Assembly: GCA_934294965.1 (NCBI GenBank)
Contig: CAKRAM010000096.1
Location: forward strand, 1-6,618
Direction: 5' to 3'
DNA length: 6,618 bases
Source: an uncultured Clostridia bacterium
GTDB taxonomy: Bacteria; Bacillota; Clostridia; Christensenellales; CAG-314
Part shown: positions 1-5,606 of the stretch, in pieces
Position numbering within the stretch: position 1 is the first letter of the stretch
How the letters are laid out: each line of letters starts with the position of its first letter
The notes under the pieces: generated by a model
The model's database searches: none
What the model saw: only the letters and a program-made list of their open reading frames with translations
What the model was told of the DNA's origin: nothing
Program-made: the position numbers and the translations under genes

Positions 1-274
1 ATGTGCCTGTAACCGAACCGCGAACAACCAAGTTTTTGATTGTGCCGCCGTTTACAGTGCCGAAAAATCCCACGGTGGAACCGCTTGCGATATACAAATC
101 GCTTACTACGTGGTAGTTGCCGTCAAACGTTCCTTTGAACGTGCTTATCGGCGTCCAAGGAATGGATTCTCCGCCCAACGTTACGTTTACGTCCAAACGA
201 ACAAGTTTACCTTCGTAAGTTTCGCCGCCGTTTACCGAATCGGCAAACGCTGTGAGTGCTTCGTAACTGCCGAT
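1..274 (-). repeat. Internal repeat copy 2 of the GLUG protein, cut by window edge
   Basis: This is the second copy of the 278-residue unit, starting at IGSYEALTAFADS (residue 312) and still running at residue 402. The high DNA identity with copy 1 points to a recent duplication or to gene conversion, not to old divergence. More copies may lie beyond position 1. Confidence 0.9.
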
Positions 275-1207
275 AATCAAATCAGGAACTTTTTGTTGCC
301 AAGCAAGCACGGGAAGACCGCCGTTGATACCGTCGTCGTCCGCAATGAACGCTTCACCGAGCATATCCGCGGTGATTTTCGCGACTTCCGTTACGCCAGC
401 TTTGATGCTTGTGCCGCAACCCGTGAGATAGAAGCAGTTTGTTTGCGTTCCGCGAGTTGCACCCACTACCGCGCCGATGTTGTTGGCGTTACCTGTGGAG
501 TCCACCACGGAACCGGCATTGAAACAGTTTTCAACAACGGGAGATGCTGCTTTGTGTCCGCCCACTACGCCGCCGACGGTTGCCGGTCCCTTTACCGTGC
601 CTACGTTGTAGCAGTTTTGAACCGTGCCGGCTCTCCAGTGCTGTCCCGTTACGCCGCCGATATAACCCGTCTTTGCGGTAATATCGCCTTTGTTGTAGCA
701 ACCCGACACCGTGGACGCACCGTTCACTACACCGACAACGCCGCCGACGTTTGAATCGCCGCTAACCGTTGCTTCGTTGCCACAGTTAATAATCTGCCCT
801 GCGGTAAGATCGCCCACCACGCCTGCAACGTTGGATGTGCCTGTAACCGAACCGCGAACAACCAAGTTTTTGATTGTGCCGCCGTTTACAGCGCCGAAGA
901 ATCCCACGGTGGAACCGCTTGCGATATACAAGCCGCTTACGACATGCCCGTTACCGTCAAACGTTCCTTTGAACGTGCTTATCGGCGTCCAAGGATTGGA
1001 TTCTCCGCCCAAGTCGATATCCGCGGTAAGCGCCACGGTTTGACCTTCAAACGTTTCGCCGTTTTTTGCCGAATCGGCAAATGCCTGCAATTCCGCAAGC
1101 GTACCGATGGAGAAATCGGTAGTTTCTTCTGCCGAAACGGAAACTGTTATCAGTGACGCCGCCATTATCAGGGCAAGGACGATCACGATCGCTTTCCTTT
1201 TTGCCAT
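1..1207 (-). CDS. Secreted GLUG-repeat surface protein, N-terminal 402 residues (C-terminus beyond window)
   Basis: The frame is open from ATG at 1207 to the window edge, so it has no stop here. AAGGAGGG (1219-1226) lies 11 bases upstream of the ATG. Residues 2-5 are basic (AKRK), residues 6-22 are hydrophobic, and VSA-EE at 24-28 is a likely signal peptidase I site near residue 26, so export by Sec is expected. Residues 34-122 form a beta-rich lead-in (FADS, LTADIDLGG, PWTPISTFKGTFDGN). Then come five GLUG-type repeats at about 126-150, 153-178, 182-207, 210-235 and 242-264 (pattern GGVVG...NCYNxGxV). GINGGLPVLAW at 293-303 is the usual closing motif of such blocks. From residue 312 the whole unit starts again with the same lead-in. 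GLUG proteins are typically cell-surface adhesin or ligand-binding proteins. No anchor is visible because the end is missing. The gene sits downstream of a cobalamin riboswitch, so a role at the surface in B12 uptake is an inference. Confidence 0.9.
   Translation of the reverse strand, partial: MAKRKAIVIVLALIMAASLITVSVSAEETTDFSIGTLAELQAFADSAKNGETFEGQTVALTADIDLGGESNPWTPISTFKGTFDGNGHVVSGLYIASGSTVGFFGAVNGGTIKNLVVRGSVTGTSNVAGVVGDLTAGQIINCGNEATVSGDSNVGGVVGVVNGASTVSGCYNKGDITAKTGYIGGVTGQHWRAGTVQNCYNVGTVKGPATVGGVVGGHKAASPVVENCFNAGSVVDSTGNANNIGAVVGATRGTQTNCFYLTGCGTSIKAGVTEVAKITADMLGEAFIADDDGINGGLPVLAWQQKVPDLIIGSYEALTAFADSVNGGETYEGKLVRLDVNVTLGGESIPWTPISTFKGTFDGNYHVVSDLYIASGSTVGFFGTVNGGTIKNLVVRGSVTGT
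835..1108 (-). repeat. Internal repeat copy 1 of the GLUG protein (834-base period)
   Basis: This stretch encodes residues 34-124 and recurs at 1-274, exactly 834 bases (278 codons) away, so the duplication keeps frame. Bases 835-931 match 1-97 with only two differences (at 892 and 899). The segment coding for PWTPISTFKGTFDGN is also almost unchanged. Similarity weakens at 1015-1080, where the encoded lead-in (INTL-type region) differs between the copies. Confidence 0.92.
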
Positions 1208-1345
1208 TTTAGTTATTTCCCTCCTTATTTTACGTCGCGTTTGCGACAATTTTTGGCATGTAGCCGCCAAACCGCATTTTGCGTTTTAGCAAGCGTTTGA
1301 AGGCAAAAATCCCCGAAATGGCAGTTGCAAGTGCGTTTTTTTTAT

Positions 1346-1376
1346 AAAAAAAGCAACCACCCTTTTCGATGGTTGC
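1346..1376 (-). terminator. Intrinsic terminator in the riboswitch leader
   Basis: On the minus strand GCAACCA (1370-1376) pairs with TGGTTGC (1353-1359) around a ten-base loop, and seven T follow directly (1346-1352). It lies about 120 bases downstream of the cobalamin aptamer and about 140 bases before the ATG of the GLUG gene, so it fits the expression platform of a transcription-terminating riboswitch. A second, weaker hairpin (CTCGG/CCGAG, 1416-1432, followed by TCTTTTT) lies between it and the aptamer. Confidence 0.8.
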
Positions 1377-1496
1377 AAAAATGGCATATATAGACGAAAA
1401 CTCGCGCAAAAAGATCTCGGCACAAAACCGAGCGCGTGGAAGTATCCGTCGTATAAACCTCGCCTCACCGAAAAGCCTATACTTTCGAGGCAATTC

Positions 1497-1661
1497 GGCA
1501 GGTCTCCTGACTTATGGCTTCATGCACCGCAAGACTGCCTTCCCGACTTTCGTCAGTGACGTTGTTATCTTGCGATTAACCAAATACAGTAGAGTGAGCT
1601 GAATCGCGGATTCTCACCGCGTTCCCTTTTGATGCCCGTGCGGGCAACCGTTTCACCTTTC
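1497..1661 (-). promoter_or_regulatory. Cobalamin (adenosylcobalamin-type) riboswitch
   Basis: Read on the minus strand, the conserved parts of the B12 element appear in order: a GCCCG..CGGGC hairpin (about 1631-1647), AAAAGGGAA (1622-1630), a GCGGTGAGAATCCGC core (about 1606-1622), GTCACTG (1554-1560), GGGAAGG (1538-1544), and the B12 box AAGTCAGGAGACCTGCC (1497-1513). A hairpin (GCCTC/GAGGC with an inner stem, 1462-1491) follows directly and is probably part of the switching region. Cobalamin riboswitches normally shut off B12 uptake or synthesis genes when the vitamin is abundant. The first gene downstream is the GLUG surface protein. Confidence 0.93.
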
Positions 1662-1667
1662 GCTGAC

Positions 1668-1696
1668 ATTCTATACTATTGACAGAACAAAGTCAA
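1668..1696 (-). promoter_or_regulatory. SigA-type promoter of the riboswitch/GLUG transcript
   Basis: On the minus strand there is TTGACT (-35, 1691-1696), a 17-base spacer and TAGAAT (-10, 1668-1673). Transcription would start near 1661, right at the 5' edge of the riboswitch. AT-rich sequence lies upstream (about 1700-1745), together with a small ATCG/CGAT inverted repeat. Confidence 0.8.
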
Positions 1697-1794
1697 TGTT
1701 TATATCGCAAACGATAGGTAAAATATATGTAAAGTTCCCAACAAACATTAAAATAGCATCGGTCGACTTTCAGCCCGAAAATTGCTCGGCGCAA

Positions 1795-2583
1795 CTAGTC
1801 CTGCGCCAGCGTTTGCTTGTAGATTTCGTTTTTGGGCAGGTTTCTATCCTTGGCGACGGCTTTTATGGCGTCGGTCTTTTTCATTCCGCCGTCCAAGTAG
1901 TACTTTAGGTGCTCCTCAACGGGCAACTTGCAAAGCGGATTTTGCTGCTCGGCGGAATTTACTACCAGCACAAACTCTCCCCTAGCGTCGTCGATTTTGT
2001 CGGCAAGGTGGCAAAACGTTACGCGCTCGTGCGTTTTTGTAAGTTCCTTCACCAAGCAACACTCTCGGTTGCCAAGCCGATTTGCCAAATACGCCATATT
2101 TTCCGAAAGGTCATGCACGGATACGTAAAAAATTGCAACGCCGACTGCGCCGTCCAAAAGTTCGTCCCTATCTTTTATTTTTTCCGGCAAAAACCCGTAG
2201 TAGGTGAACGGCGGCTGATATCCGGAAAGCACAAAAGCGTTTACAAACGCCGATGGACCGCTTACCACCGTGCAGGGATATCCGCGCTTTTTTAGCGCGT
2301 TGACAAGAACGTTGCCCGGATCGTTTATCCCCGGCATGCCGGCATCGGAGATTACGGCAATATCCTTGCCGCCCTCCACAAAAGACAGCACAAAATCCAA
2401 ACTTTGCGTTTCGTTAAACTTGTGGTAACTGTATAGCGGTTTGGAAATTCCGTATTCGTTTAGCAAAATGCGGCTGTGGCGCGTATCTTCGCAAAAAATA
2501 GCCTCCACGCTTTTTAGCACTTCCACAGCGCGGAACGTGATTTCCTTCAAGTTTCCTATAGGAGTTGCTACAAAATAGACCAT
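1795..2583 (-). CDS. rsmI: 16S rRNA (cytidine-1402-2'-O)-methyltransferase RsmI
   Basis: RsmI uses S-adenosylmethionine to 2'-O-methylate C1402 in the decoding centre of 16S rRNA, in the cytosol. The 262-residue product shows the tetrapyrrole-methylase fold: FVATPIGNL at 4-12, CEDTR at 32-36, the SAM-binding SDAGMPGINDPG at 79-90, VSGPSA at 107-112, GFLP at 130-133 and KELTKTHE at 179-186. The frame opens at TTG 2589, but ATG 2583 is preferred because AAGGGA lies 8 bases before it and the protein then starts MVYFVATPIGN. The motif usually read as YESPHRL is YVSVHDL here (153-159), an unusual change. The protein is slightly shorter than typical members (about 280-290) but ends in a normal KDRNLPKNEIY helix. 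It lies 123 bases downstream of trmN, as in the yabB-yazA-rsmI order of Bacillota but without the small GIY-YIG gene. No clear terminator follows it. Confidence 0.93.
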   Translation of the reverse strand: MVYFVATPIGNLKEITFRAVEVLKSVEAIFCEDTRHSRILLNEYGISKPLYSYHKFNETQSLDFVLSFVEGGKDIAVISDAGMPGINDPGNVLVNALKKRGYPCTVVSGPSAFVNAFVLSGYQPPFTYYGFLPEKIKDRDELLDGAVGVAIFYVSVHDLSENMAYLANRLGNRECCLVKELTKTHERVTFCHLADKIDDARGEFVLVVNSAEQQNPLCKLPVEEHLKYYLDGGMKKTDAIKAVAKDRNLPKNEIYKQTLAQD

Positions 2584-2706
2584 TATCAAAATCCCTTATT
2601 TATTATGTTTCGTTCGGCGCAAAATGCATAAGGCGGCATGGTTTGCGACTATAACTATCTATCCGATGTTTCAACAAAAGCGTGCAAGCACACCAAGCAA
2701 AAAGGC
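2584..2706 (-). other. trmN-rsmI intergenic spacer
   Basis: The 123-base spacer has no credible gene and is too short for the roughly 90-residue GIY-YIG protein (YazA) found here in Bacillus. A weak minus-strand promoter-like pair (TTGAAA, 15-base spacer, TATAGT) is present, so rsmI may have some transcription of its own. Confidence 0.35.
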
Positions 2707-3444
2707 TCATTTTAGGGAATAGTAGGCTTTTGCCATATCGGTGTAGTTGCCGTGTTCGTCCGTAACGTACATGGGCGCATGCAATACGCAATCCGGTGCG
2801 CCGCATTTTACGGCCCTAATAAGCACCAAATTAGGCTCTTTCCCCGGGGAGGGGCAAACCGGCAAAATTTCCTTTACGGCAAGATTGTTTGCAGCGCAAA
2901 GCGAAACGATTTCGCACATACGCTGCGACTGATGAACCAAATACAAACTGCCGCGATTGTTCAAAATTTTGCTTGCCGAAGAGATTACTCCGCCCAGCGT
3001 TGCGGCAATTTCGTGTCGGCAAATTGCCAAACAGTCGTTTTGCTGGCGTTCGCCGCTGCCGAGTTTTCGGTACGGAGGATTGCACACAACGACGTCCGCC
3101 AAGCCGTCCGCTACGCGACTAACCTCGTTCAAGTCGGCACATACGGGCGTGATTACGTCCGTTAAGCCGTTCAAGGCAACATTGCGCTTTGTCAAATCCC
3201 ACAAGGCAGGCTGAATTTCCAGCGCAAGTATACTTTTGGGATGTTTTTTGGCGGCAAGCAAAACCGAAATTATGCCGCTGCCAGAGCCGAACTCCACACA
3301 TTTTTTGCCGGTCATATCTCGGCAAAAATTGGCAAGCAAAACGGCGTCGGTTGTAAAACGATACCCGTTTGCGCTTTGGATAATTTTCAATCCGTTGTAC
3401 TGCAAATCTTCAATTTTTTCGTCTGCAAGAAGTTCCACGTTCAT
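2707..3444 (-). CDS. trmN: TrmN6/YabB-type tRNA1(Val) adenine-37 N6-methyltransferase
   Basis: This family transfers a methyl group from SAM to N6 of adenine 37 in tRNA-Val. The 245-residue product has a short N-terminal segment (EKIEDLQYNGLKIIQ, about 9-23) and GYRFTTDAVLLANF at 27-40. The SAM motif EFGSGSGIIS is at 51-60, the ribose-binding acidic ALEIQ at 74-78, and the amino-methyltransferase signature NPPY at 122-125. The frame extends upstream to a TTG (3490-3492), adding KTYRKKRFCLSCGEH. ATG 3444 is preferred because family members begin with a short lead before the EKIEDL-like stretch and GGTG sits just upstream, although that RBS is weak. It is the first gene of a probable two-gene unit with rsmI. 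The substrate is inferred from family resemblance; other NPPY N6-adenine methyltransferases cannot be fully excluded. Confidence 0.88.
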   Translation of the reverse strand: MNVELLADEKIEDLQYNGLKIIQSANGYRFTTDAVLLANFCRDMTGKKCVEFGSGSGIISVLLAAKKHPKSILALEIQPALWDLTKRNVALNGLTDVITPVCADLNEVSRVADGLADVVVCNPPYRKLGSGERQQNDCLAICRHEIAATLGGVISSASKILNNRGSLYLVHQSQRMCEIVSLCAANNLAVKEILPVCPSPGKEPNLVLIRAVKCGAPDCVLHAPMYVTDEHGNYTDMAKAYYSLK

Positions 3445-3551
3445 ATGTTCACCGCAAGAAAGGCAAAACCGCTTTTTCCTGTACGTTTTCAATTACACCG
3501 AGCAGGTTCAAATGGTAACTGCAGTCAGGTTCAAAAATCCCTATTGCCTAG

Positions 3552-3582
3552 AAAAAAGCCCCCACTCTAACAAGCAGGGGCT
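3552..3582 (-). terminator. Intrinsic terminator of the ferredoxin gene
   Basis: On the minus strand AGCCCC (3577-3582) pairs with GGGGCT (3557-3562), followed by a run of T (3552-3556). It begins 15 bases after the ferredoxin stop codon. Only the minus strand has a T run. Confidence 0.88.
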
Positions 3583-3596
3583 AAAAAATGTTGATG

Positions 3597-3767
3597 TTAC
3601 GCTTCTTCGATTGCACCAACAGGGCATTGTGCCGCACAAGCGCCACAATCTACGCACAAATCGGGGTTGATTTCAAATTTGCCGTCACCCTCGCTGATAG
3701 CTTCGCAGGGGCAAACACTTTGGCAACCGCCGCAGGCGATACATTCATCTGTAATTTTGTGAGCCAT
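3597..3767 (-). CDS. 2[4Fe-4S] ferredoxin, clostridial type
   Basis: This is a small soluble electron carrier of anaerobic metabolism, passing low-potential electrons between oxidoreductases such as pyruvate:ferredoxin oxidoreductase and hydrogenase (family knowledge). The 56-residue product has two classic cluster motifs: C9-x2-C12-x2-C15-x3-C19-P and C38-x2-C41-x2-C44-x3-C48-P. An extra cysteine at 21 gives CPCEAI. The length matches the usual 55-60 residues. The open frame runs 63 codons further upstream, but ATG 3767 is chosen because it gives the family start MAHKITDECIACGGC, AAGGAGA lies 8 bases upstream, and the promoter lies inside the longer frame. The gene stands alone between its own promoter and terminator. 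Confidence 0.96.
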   Translation of the reverse strand: MAHKITDECIACGGCQSVCPCEAISEGDGKFEINPDLCVDCGACAAQCPVGAIEEA

Positions 3768-3797
3768 GGTTCTATTCTCCTTGTTTAGGATAATTTT

Positions 3798-3826
3798 ATT
3801 ATACACCGCCTTTTGTTCTTTGTCTA
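3798..3826 (-). promoter_or_regulatory. Promoter of the ferredoxin gene
   Basis: On the minus strand there is TAGACA (-35, 3821-3826), a 17-base spacer and a perfect TATAAT (-10, 3798-3803). The predicted transcript start is near 3791, about 24 bases before the ATG. Confidence 0.85.
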
Positions 3827-3950
3827 CTGTTTTTGCCCCATTTACCGCAATCCGAAACGCCGTTTTGTGCAAATTGCCACAAATTTTGATATAAAATTCG
3901 TCGCTAAACCACCGTTGAAACAACAGGCTTCGTTTGTTGGGCAACGACTT

Positions 3951-4127
3951 TTCCACACAATCGTCTGCGCAGACAAAACCGAAGGCGCAATGAACGCGGG
4001 CGACTTACCCAAGTCCATGCTTGCCCGTGGCGAACCGCACTGTATCGTCGCAAACACCTTGGACGAATATCGTAAGTACATCGAAAAAGATCCCGCGTCG
4101 GAACGTCGTTTTCAACCGGTGAACGTT
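3951..4127 (+). pseudogene. clpB: Relic of clpB (fragment of first AAA+ domain)
   Basis: ClpB is the cytosolic disaggregase that works with DnaK. The plus frame here reads FHTIVCADKTEGAMNAGD, then LARGEPHC and TLDEYRKYIEKDPASERRF followed by QPVNV. This matches the ClpB/ClpC segment that runs from just after Walker B (ELHT-VGAGKAEGAMDAGN) through RGELHC-GATTLDEYR to the arginine-finger region ERRFQPV. About 58 codons survive without a stop. The Walker A and Walker B motifs and all the rest of the roughly 860-residue protein are absent, and resemblance stops abruptly on both sides. Several departures from the family pattern (RGEL to RGEP, IGATT to IVANT, ALERRF to ASERRF) are each reachable by one base change, as expected of a decaying copy. 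The fragment sits in the gap between the ferredoxin promoter and the HAD gene, opposite in strand to both. A 129-residue open frame (3813-4202) contains it, but no RBS supports translation. Confidence 0.8.
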
Positions 4128-4165
4128 TTTGCCGTGCAAAAATTGCCACACATCAAAAACGCAAA

Positions 4166-4963
4166 TCAATCCAACGGCAAAAACCGTTTCAAAACCAAAT
4201 AAATTCCGTCGTGTTCGTTATCCGTCGTGTGATTGGGGAACACTTGTTTAAGAGGTTCGGGAGCATTGCCCATAAGATAGCCCGTGCCGACTTCGGCAAG
4301 CATTTCCGCGTCGTTGTAGTTATCGCCGAAGGCAATTGTTTGCCTCACGTCCACACCGACAAAATCGCAATACCTTTTAACAGCCAGCGCCTTGGTGATG
4401 CCTTTTTGCATAACCTCTATTAGGTACGGAGAAGATTTTACTATGGATAGTTCAGGAAAGCGTGCTTTTAGTTGGCTTTCGATTTCCGTTGTTTTTTGCG
4501 GATTGCAAATACACAGAAGTTTGTGAACTTCGTCGGAGGCAAAATCCGACACACTGCCGTTTTGCGCACAGTGCCAAACGTGGCTTTCCTCCCTTGCCAC
4601 GCGCGGATCGCTTCTATCCCTTGTTATCCAATTTTCAAACGAATAGGCATTCCAAGCGCAATCCAAATTGTTTTGCTCGATAAAATCCGCAACCTGACAT
4701 GCCACGCTTTTGGGCATGCCTTCGTGGAACAAAACATTTTTATCCTCGTCCACTATCACCGCGCCGCTGAACGCAATCACGGGGCAACGGAATCCGTACC
4801 GCGTGAACAGCGGATAAATTCCCGCTGGGCTGCGTGCCGAAACGATAACGAACGGGATGTGTGCCTCTTTTAGAGCAAATACGCTTTTTAGCGTTAGCGG
4901 AGAAATGTGCCGCTCATTGGTAAGCAAAGTACCGTCGGCATCACTAAAAACAATCTTAAACAC
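4166..4963 (-). CDS. Cof-type HAD-IIB family phosphatase
   Basis: These cytosolic, Mg-dependent hydrolases remove phosphate from small metabolites such as sugar phosphates or flavin precursors; the substrate cannot be read from sequence. The 265-residue length is typical. Motif I is DADGT at 8-12 with nucleophile D8 and acid/base D10, motif II is SAR at 42-44, motif III is the lysine of KGITKALAV (K191), and motif IV is GDNYND at 213-218. The cap lies between motifs II and III (about 85-185), as in type IIB. The start codon is GTG (4961-4963), supported by GTGAGGT six bases upstream; no ATG nearby would keep DADGT. The gene has its own promoter and a leader with two hairpins. No clear terminator follows: the downstream gap holds the clpB relic and then the ferredoxin promoter. 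Confidence 0.92.
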   Translation of the reverse strand: MFKIVFSDADGTLLTNERHISPLTLKSVFALKEAHIPFVIVSARSPAGIYPLFTRYGFRCPVIAFSGAVIVDEDKNVLFHEGMPKSVACQVADFIEQNNLDCAWNAYSFENWITRDRSDPRVAREESHVWHCAQNGSVSDFASDEVHKLLCICNPQKTTEIESQLKARFPELSIVKSSPYLIEVMQKGITKALAVKRYCDFVGVDVRQTIAFGDNYNDAEMLAEVGTGYLMGNAPEPLKQVFPNHTTDNEHDGIYLVLKRFLPLD

Positions 4964-4984
4964 TTTTTTACCTCACTGCAAAAC

Positions 4985-5021
4985 GTCGCAAAGCGACCTG
5001 TATATGCACCGTTATCGGTGC
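4985..5021 (-). promoter_or_regulatory. Two hairpins in the HAD-gene leader
   Basis: Within the untranslated leader, GCACCG/CGGTGC with a four-base loop (5006-5021) is followed by GTCGC/GCGAC with a three-base loop (4985-4997). The second ends about 20 bases before the GTG start. Neither is followed by a T run, so they are not intrinsic terminators. They may stabilise the mRNA or tune translation; no known riboswitch class is recognised. Confidence 0.4.
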
Positions 5022-5038
5022 GAGCCTTTGTTTACTGA

Positions 5039-5067
5039 AGTATACCACAAAAACGACGGATTAACAA
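5039..5067 (-). promoter_or_regulatory. Promoter of the HAD phosphatase gene
   Basis: On the minus strand there is TTGTTA (-35, 5062-5067), a 17-base spacer and TATACT (-10, 5039-5044). Transcription would start near 5032, giving a leader of about 70 bases. Confidence 0.75.
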
Positions 5068-5132
5068 TCAAATCGAAATCGTTGCTCCCCCAAATAATCT
5101 CTTGGCACAATAACTATTTTGAATATCAACAT

Positions 5133-5167
5133 AAAAAATCGCCGCCAAACCGAAGTTCGGCAGGCGA
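5133..5167 (-). terminator. Strong orphan terminator with UUCG tetraloop
   Basis: On the minus strand TCGCC (5163-5167) pairs with GGCGA (5139-5143). After a one-base bulge GCCGAAC (5155-5161) pairs with GTTTGGC (5144-5150) around a TTCG loop. Six T follow (5133-5138). The plus-strand reading has no T run. No recognisable gene lies upstream on the minus strand, so the transcript it ends is unknown. Confidence 0.85.
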
Positions 5168-5490
5168 CGACTTGAAATATCTTTGATAATTGCATTAAAC
5201 GCACGGCGATTTTTGCCCGACTTATAACGCAATGAATCCGCACAATGCAAATGTTGAAAAAGTTGCACGGACAAGTCGGCCGGATTGTGCTTTGAATATG
5301 CTCGCCCAAGCACGACGGCTTTACAAACCGCCGAAACTGTTGCAAAACACGGTACGCCGTAAAGTCCGCAAAGGAATTGCCGAGTGTAATTTGGTCCGGT
5401 GCCGTTTGCGCCGAGCGGCGTGTTCGGCATACGAAAGAAAGGGTTATAAAGATGACTACAAGGCGTGTTTTGACTGCCTTTTTGGCTGAA
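5168..5490 (-). other. Gene-less stretch upstream of the orphan terminator; possible small RNA or decayed gene
   Basis: No protein family was recognised in any frame. Two long overlapping minus frames exist (5068-5592 and 5061-5540), but both run straight through the terminator and the HAD promoter, lack a good RBS, and have odd composition rich in Cys, Phe and Arg. The stretch contains several self-complementary pieces on the minus strand, for example GCCGA/TCGGC near 5413-5432, TGCT/AGCA near 5298-5311, AATCCG/CGGATT near 5280 and 5238, and TGCAA/TTGCA near 5245-5266. A weak minus-strand promoter (TTGCAT 5513-5518, 16-base spacer, CATAAT 5491-5496) would give an RNA of about 350 bases ending at the terminator. 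It does not match RNase P RNA, tmRNA, SRP RNA or 6S RNA by eye. Confidence 0.3.
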
Positions 5491-5507
5491 ATTATGCAAA
5501 AAATGCC

Positions 5508-5536
5508 TTGTAATGCAAGGTAAGTTGTGGTATAAT
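5508..5536 (+). promoter_or_regulatory. Promoter of deoC with overlapping inverted repeat
   Basis: TTGTAA (-35, 5508-5513), a 17-base spacer and a perfect TATAAT (-10, 5531-5536) precede deoC. An inverted repeat CCTTG-TAATG-CAAGG (5506-5520) covers the -35 box and could be an operator. A leader hairpin CCGAC/GTCGG (5544-5559) starts at about the transcript start. Confidence 0.78.
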
Positions 5537-5606
5537 TCAAAAACCGACGATTTGGTCGGCTTACCCCCGCGCACGGACACGCCGCTGCGCAAATTTAGGA
5601 GGATTT

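Noticed and set aside
110..1156. Three plus-strand open frames (110-754, 711-1043, 944-1156)
   Set aside because: They lie antisense to the GLUG gene, have no RBS, and their repetitive content simply mirrors the repeats of the minus-strand gene.
1230..1493. 87-codon minus frame in the GLUG leader
   Set aside because: It overlaps the terminator and the 3' part of the riboswitch leader, has no RBS and has the composition of random sequence, so the stretch is better explained as regulatory RNA.
3445..3600. TPP riboswitch upstream of trmN
   Set aside because: Only the TTTGAACCTG word is present. The conserved CTGAGA strand and the paired arms are missing, and the nearby G/C stem is an ordinary terminator.
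3768..3956. Long N-terminal extension of the ferredoxin frame
   Set aside because: The promoter -10 and -35 boxes and the RBS lie inside it, so it cannot be part of the protein.
5232..5489. 85-codon plus frame before deoC
   Set aside because: No RBS, a Cys/Arg-rich low-plausibility composition, and no recognised family. A broken gene cannot be excluded, so the region is listed as unknown.
5061..5592. Two long minus-strand frames (159 and 174 codons) between the HAD gene and deoC
   Set aside because: They overlap each other and run through the strong terminator at 5133-5167 and, at the other end, the deoC promoter. No family resemblance or good RBS was seen.
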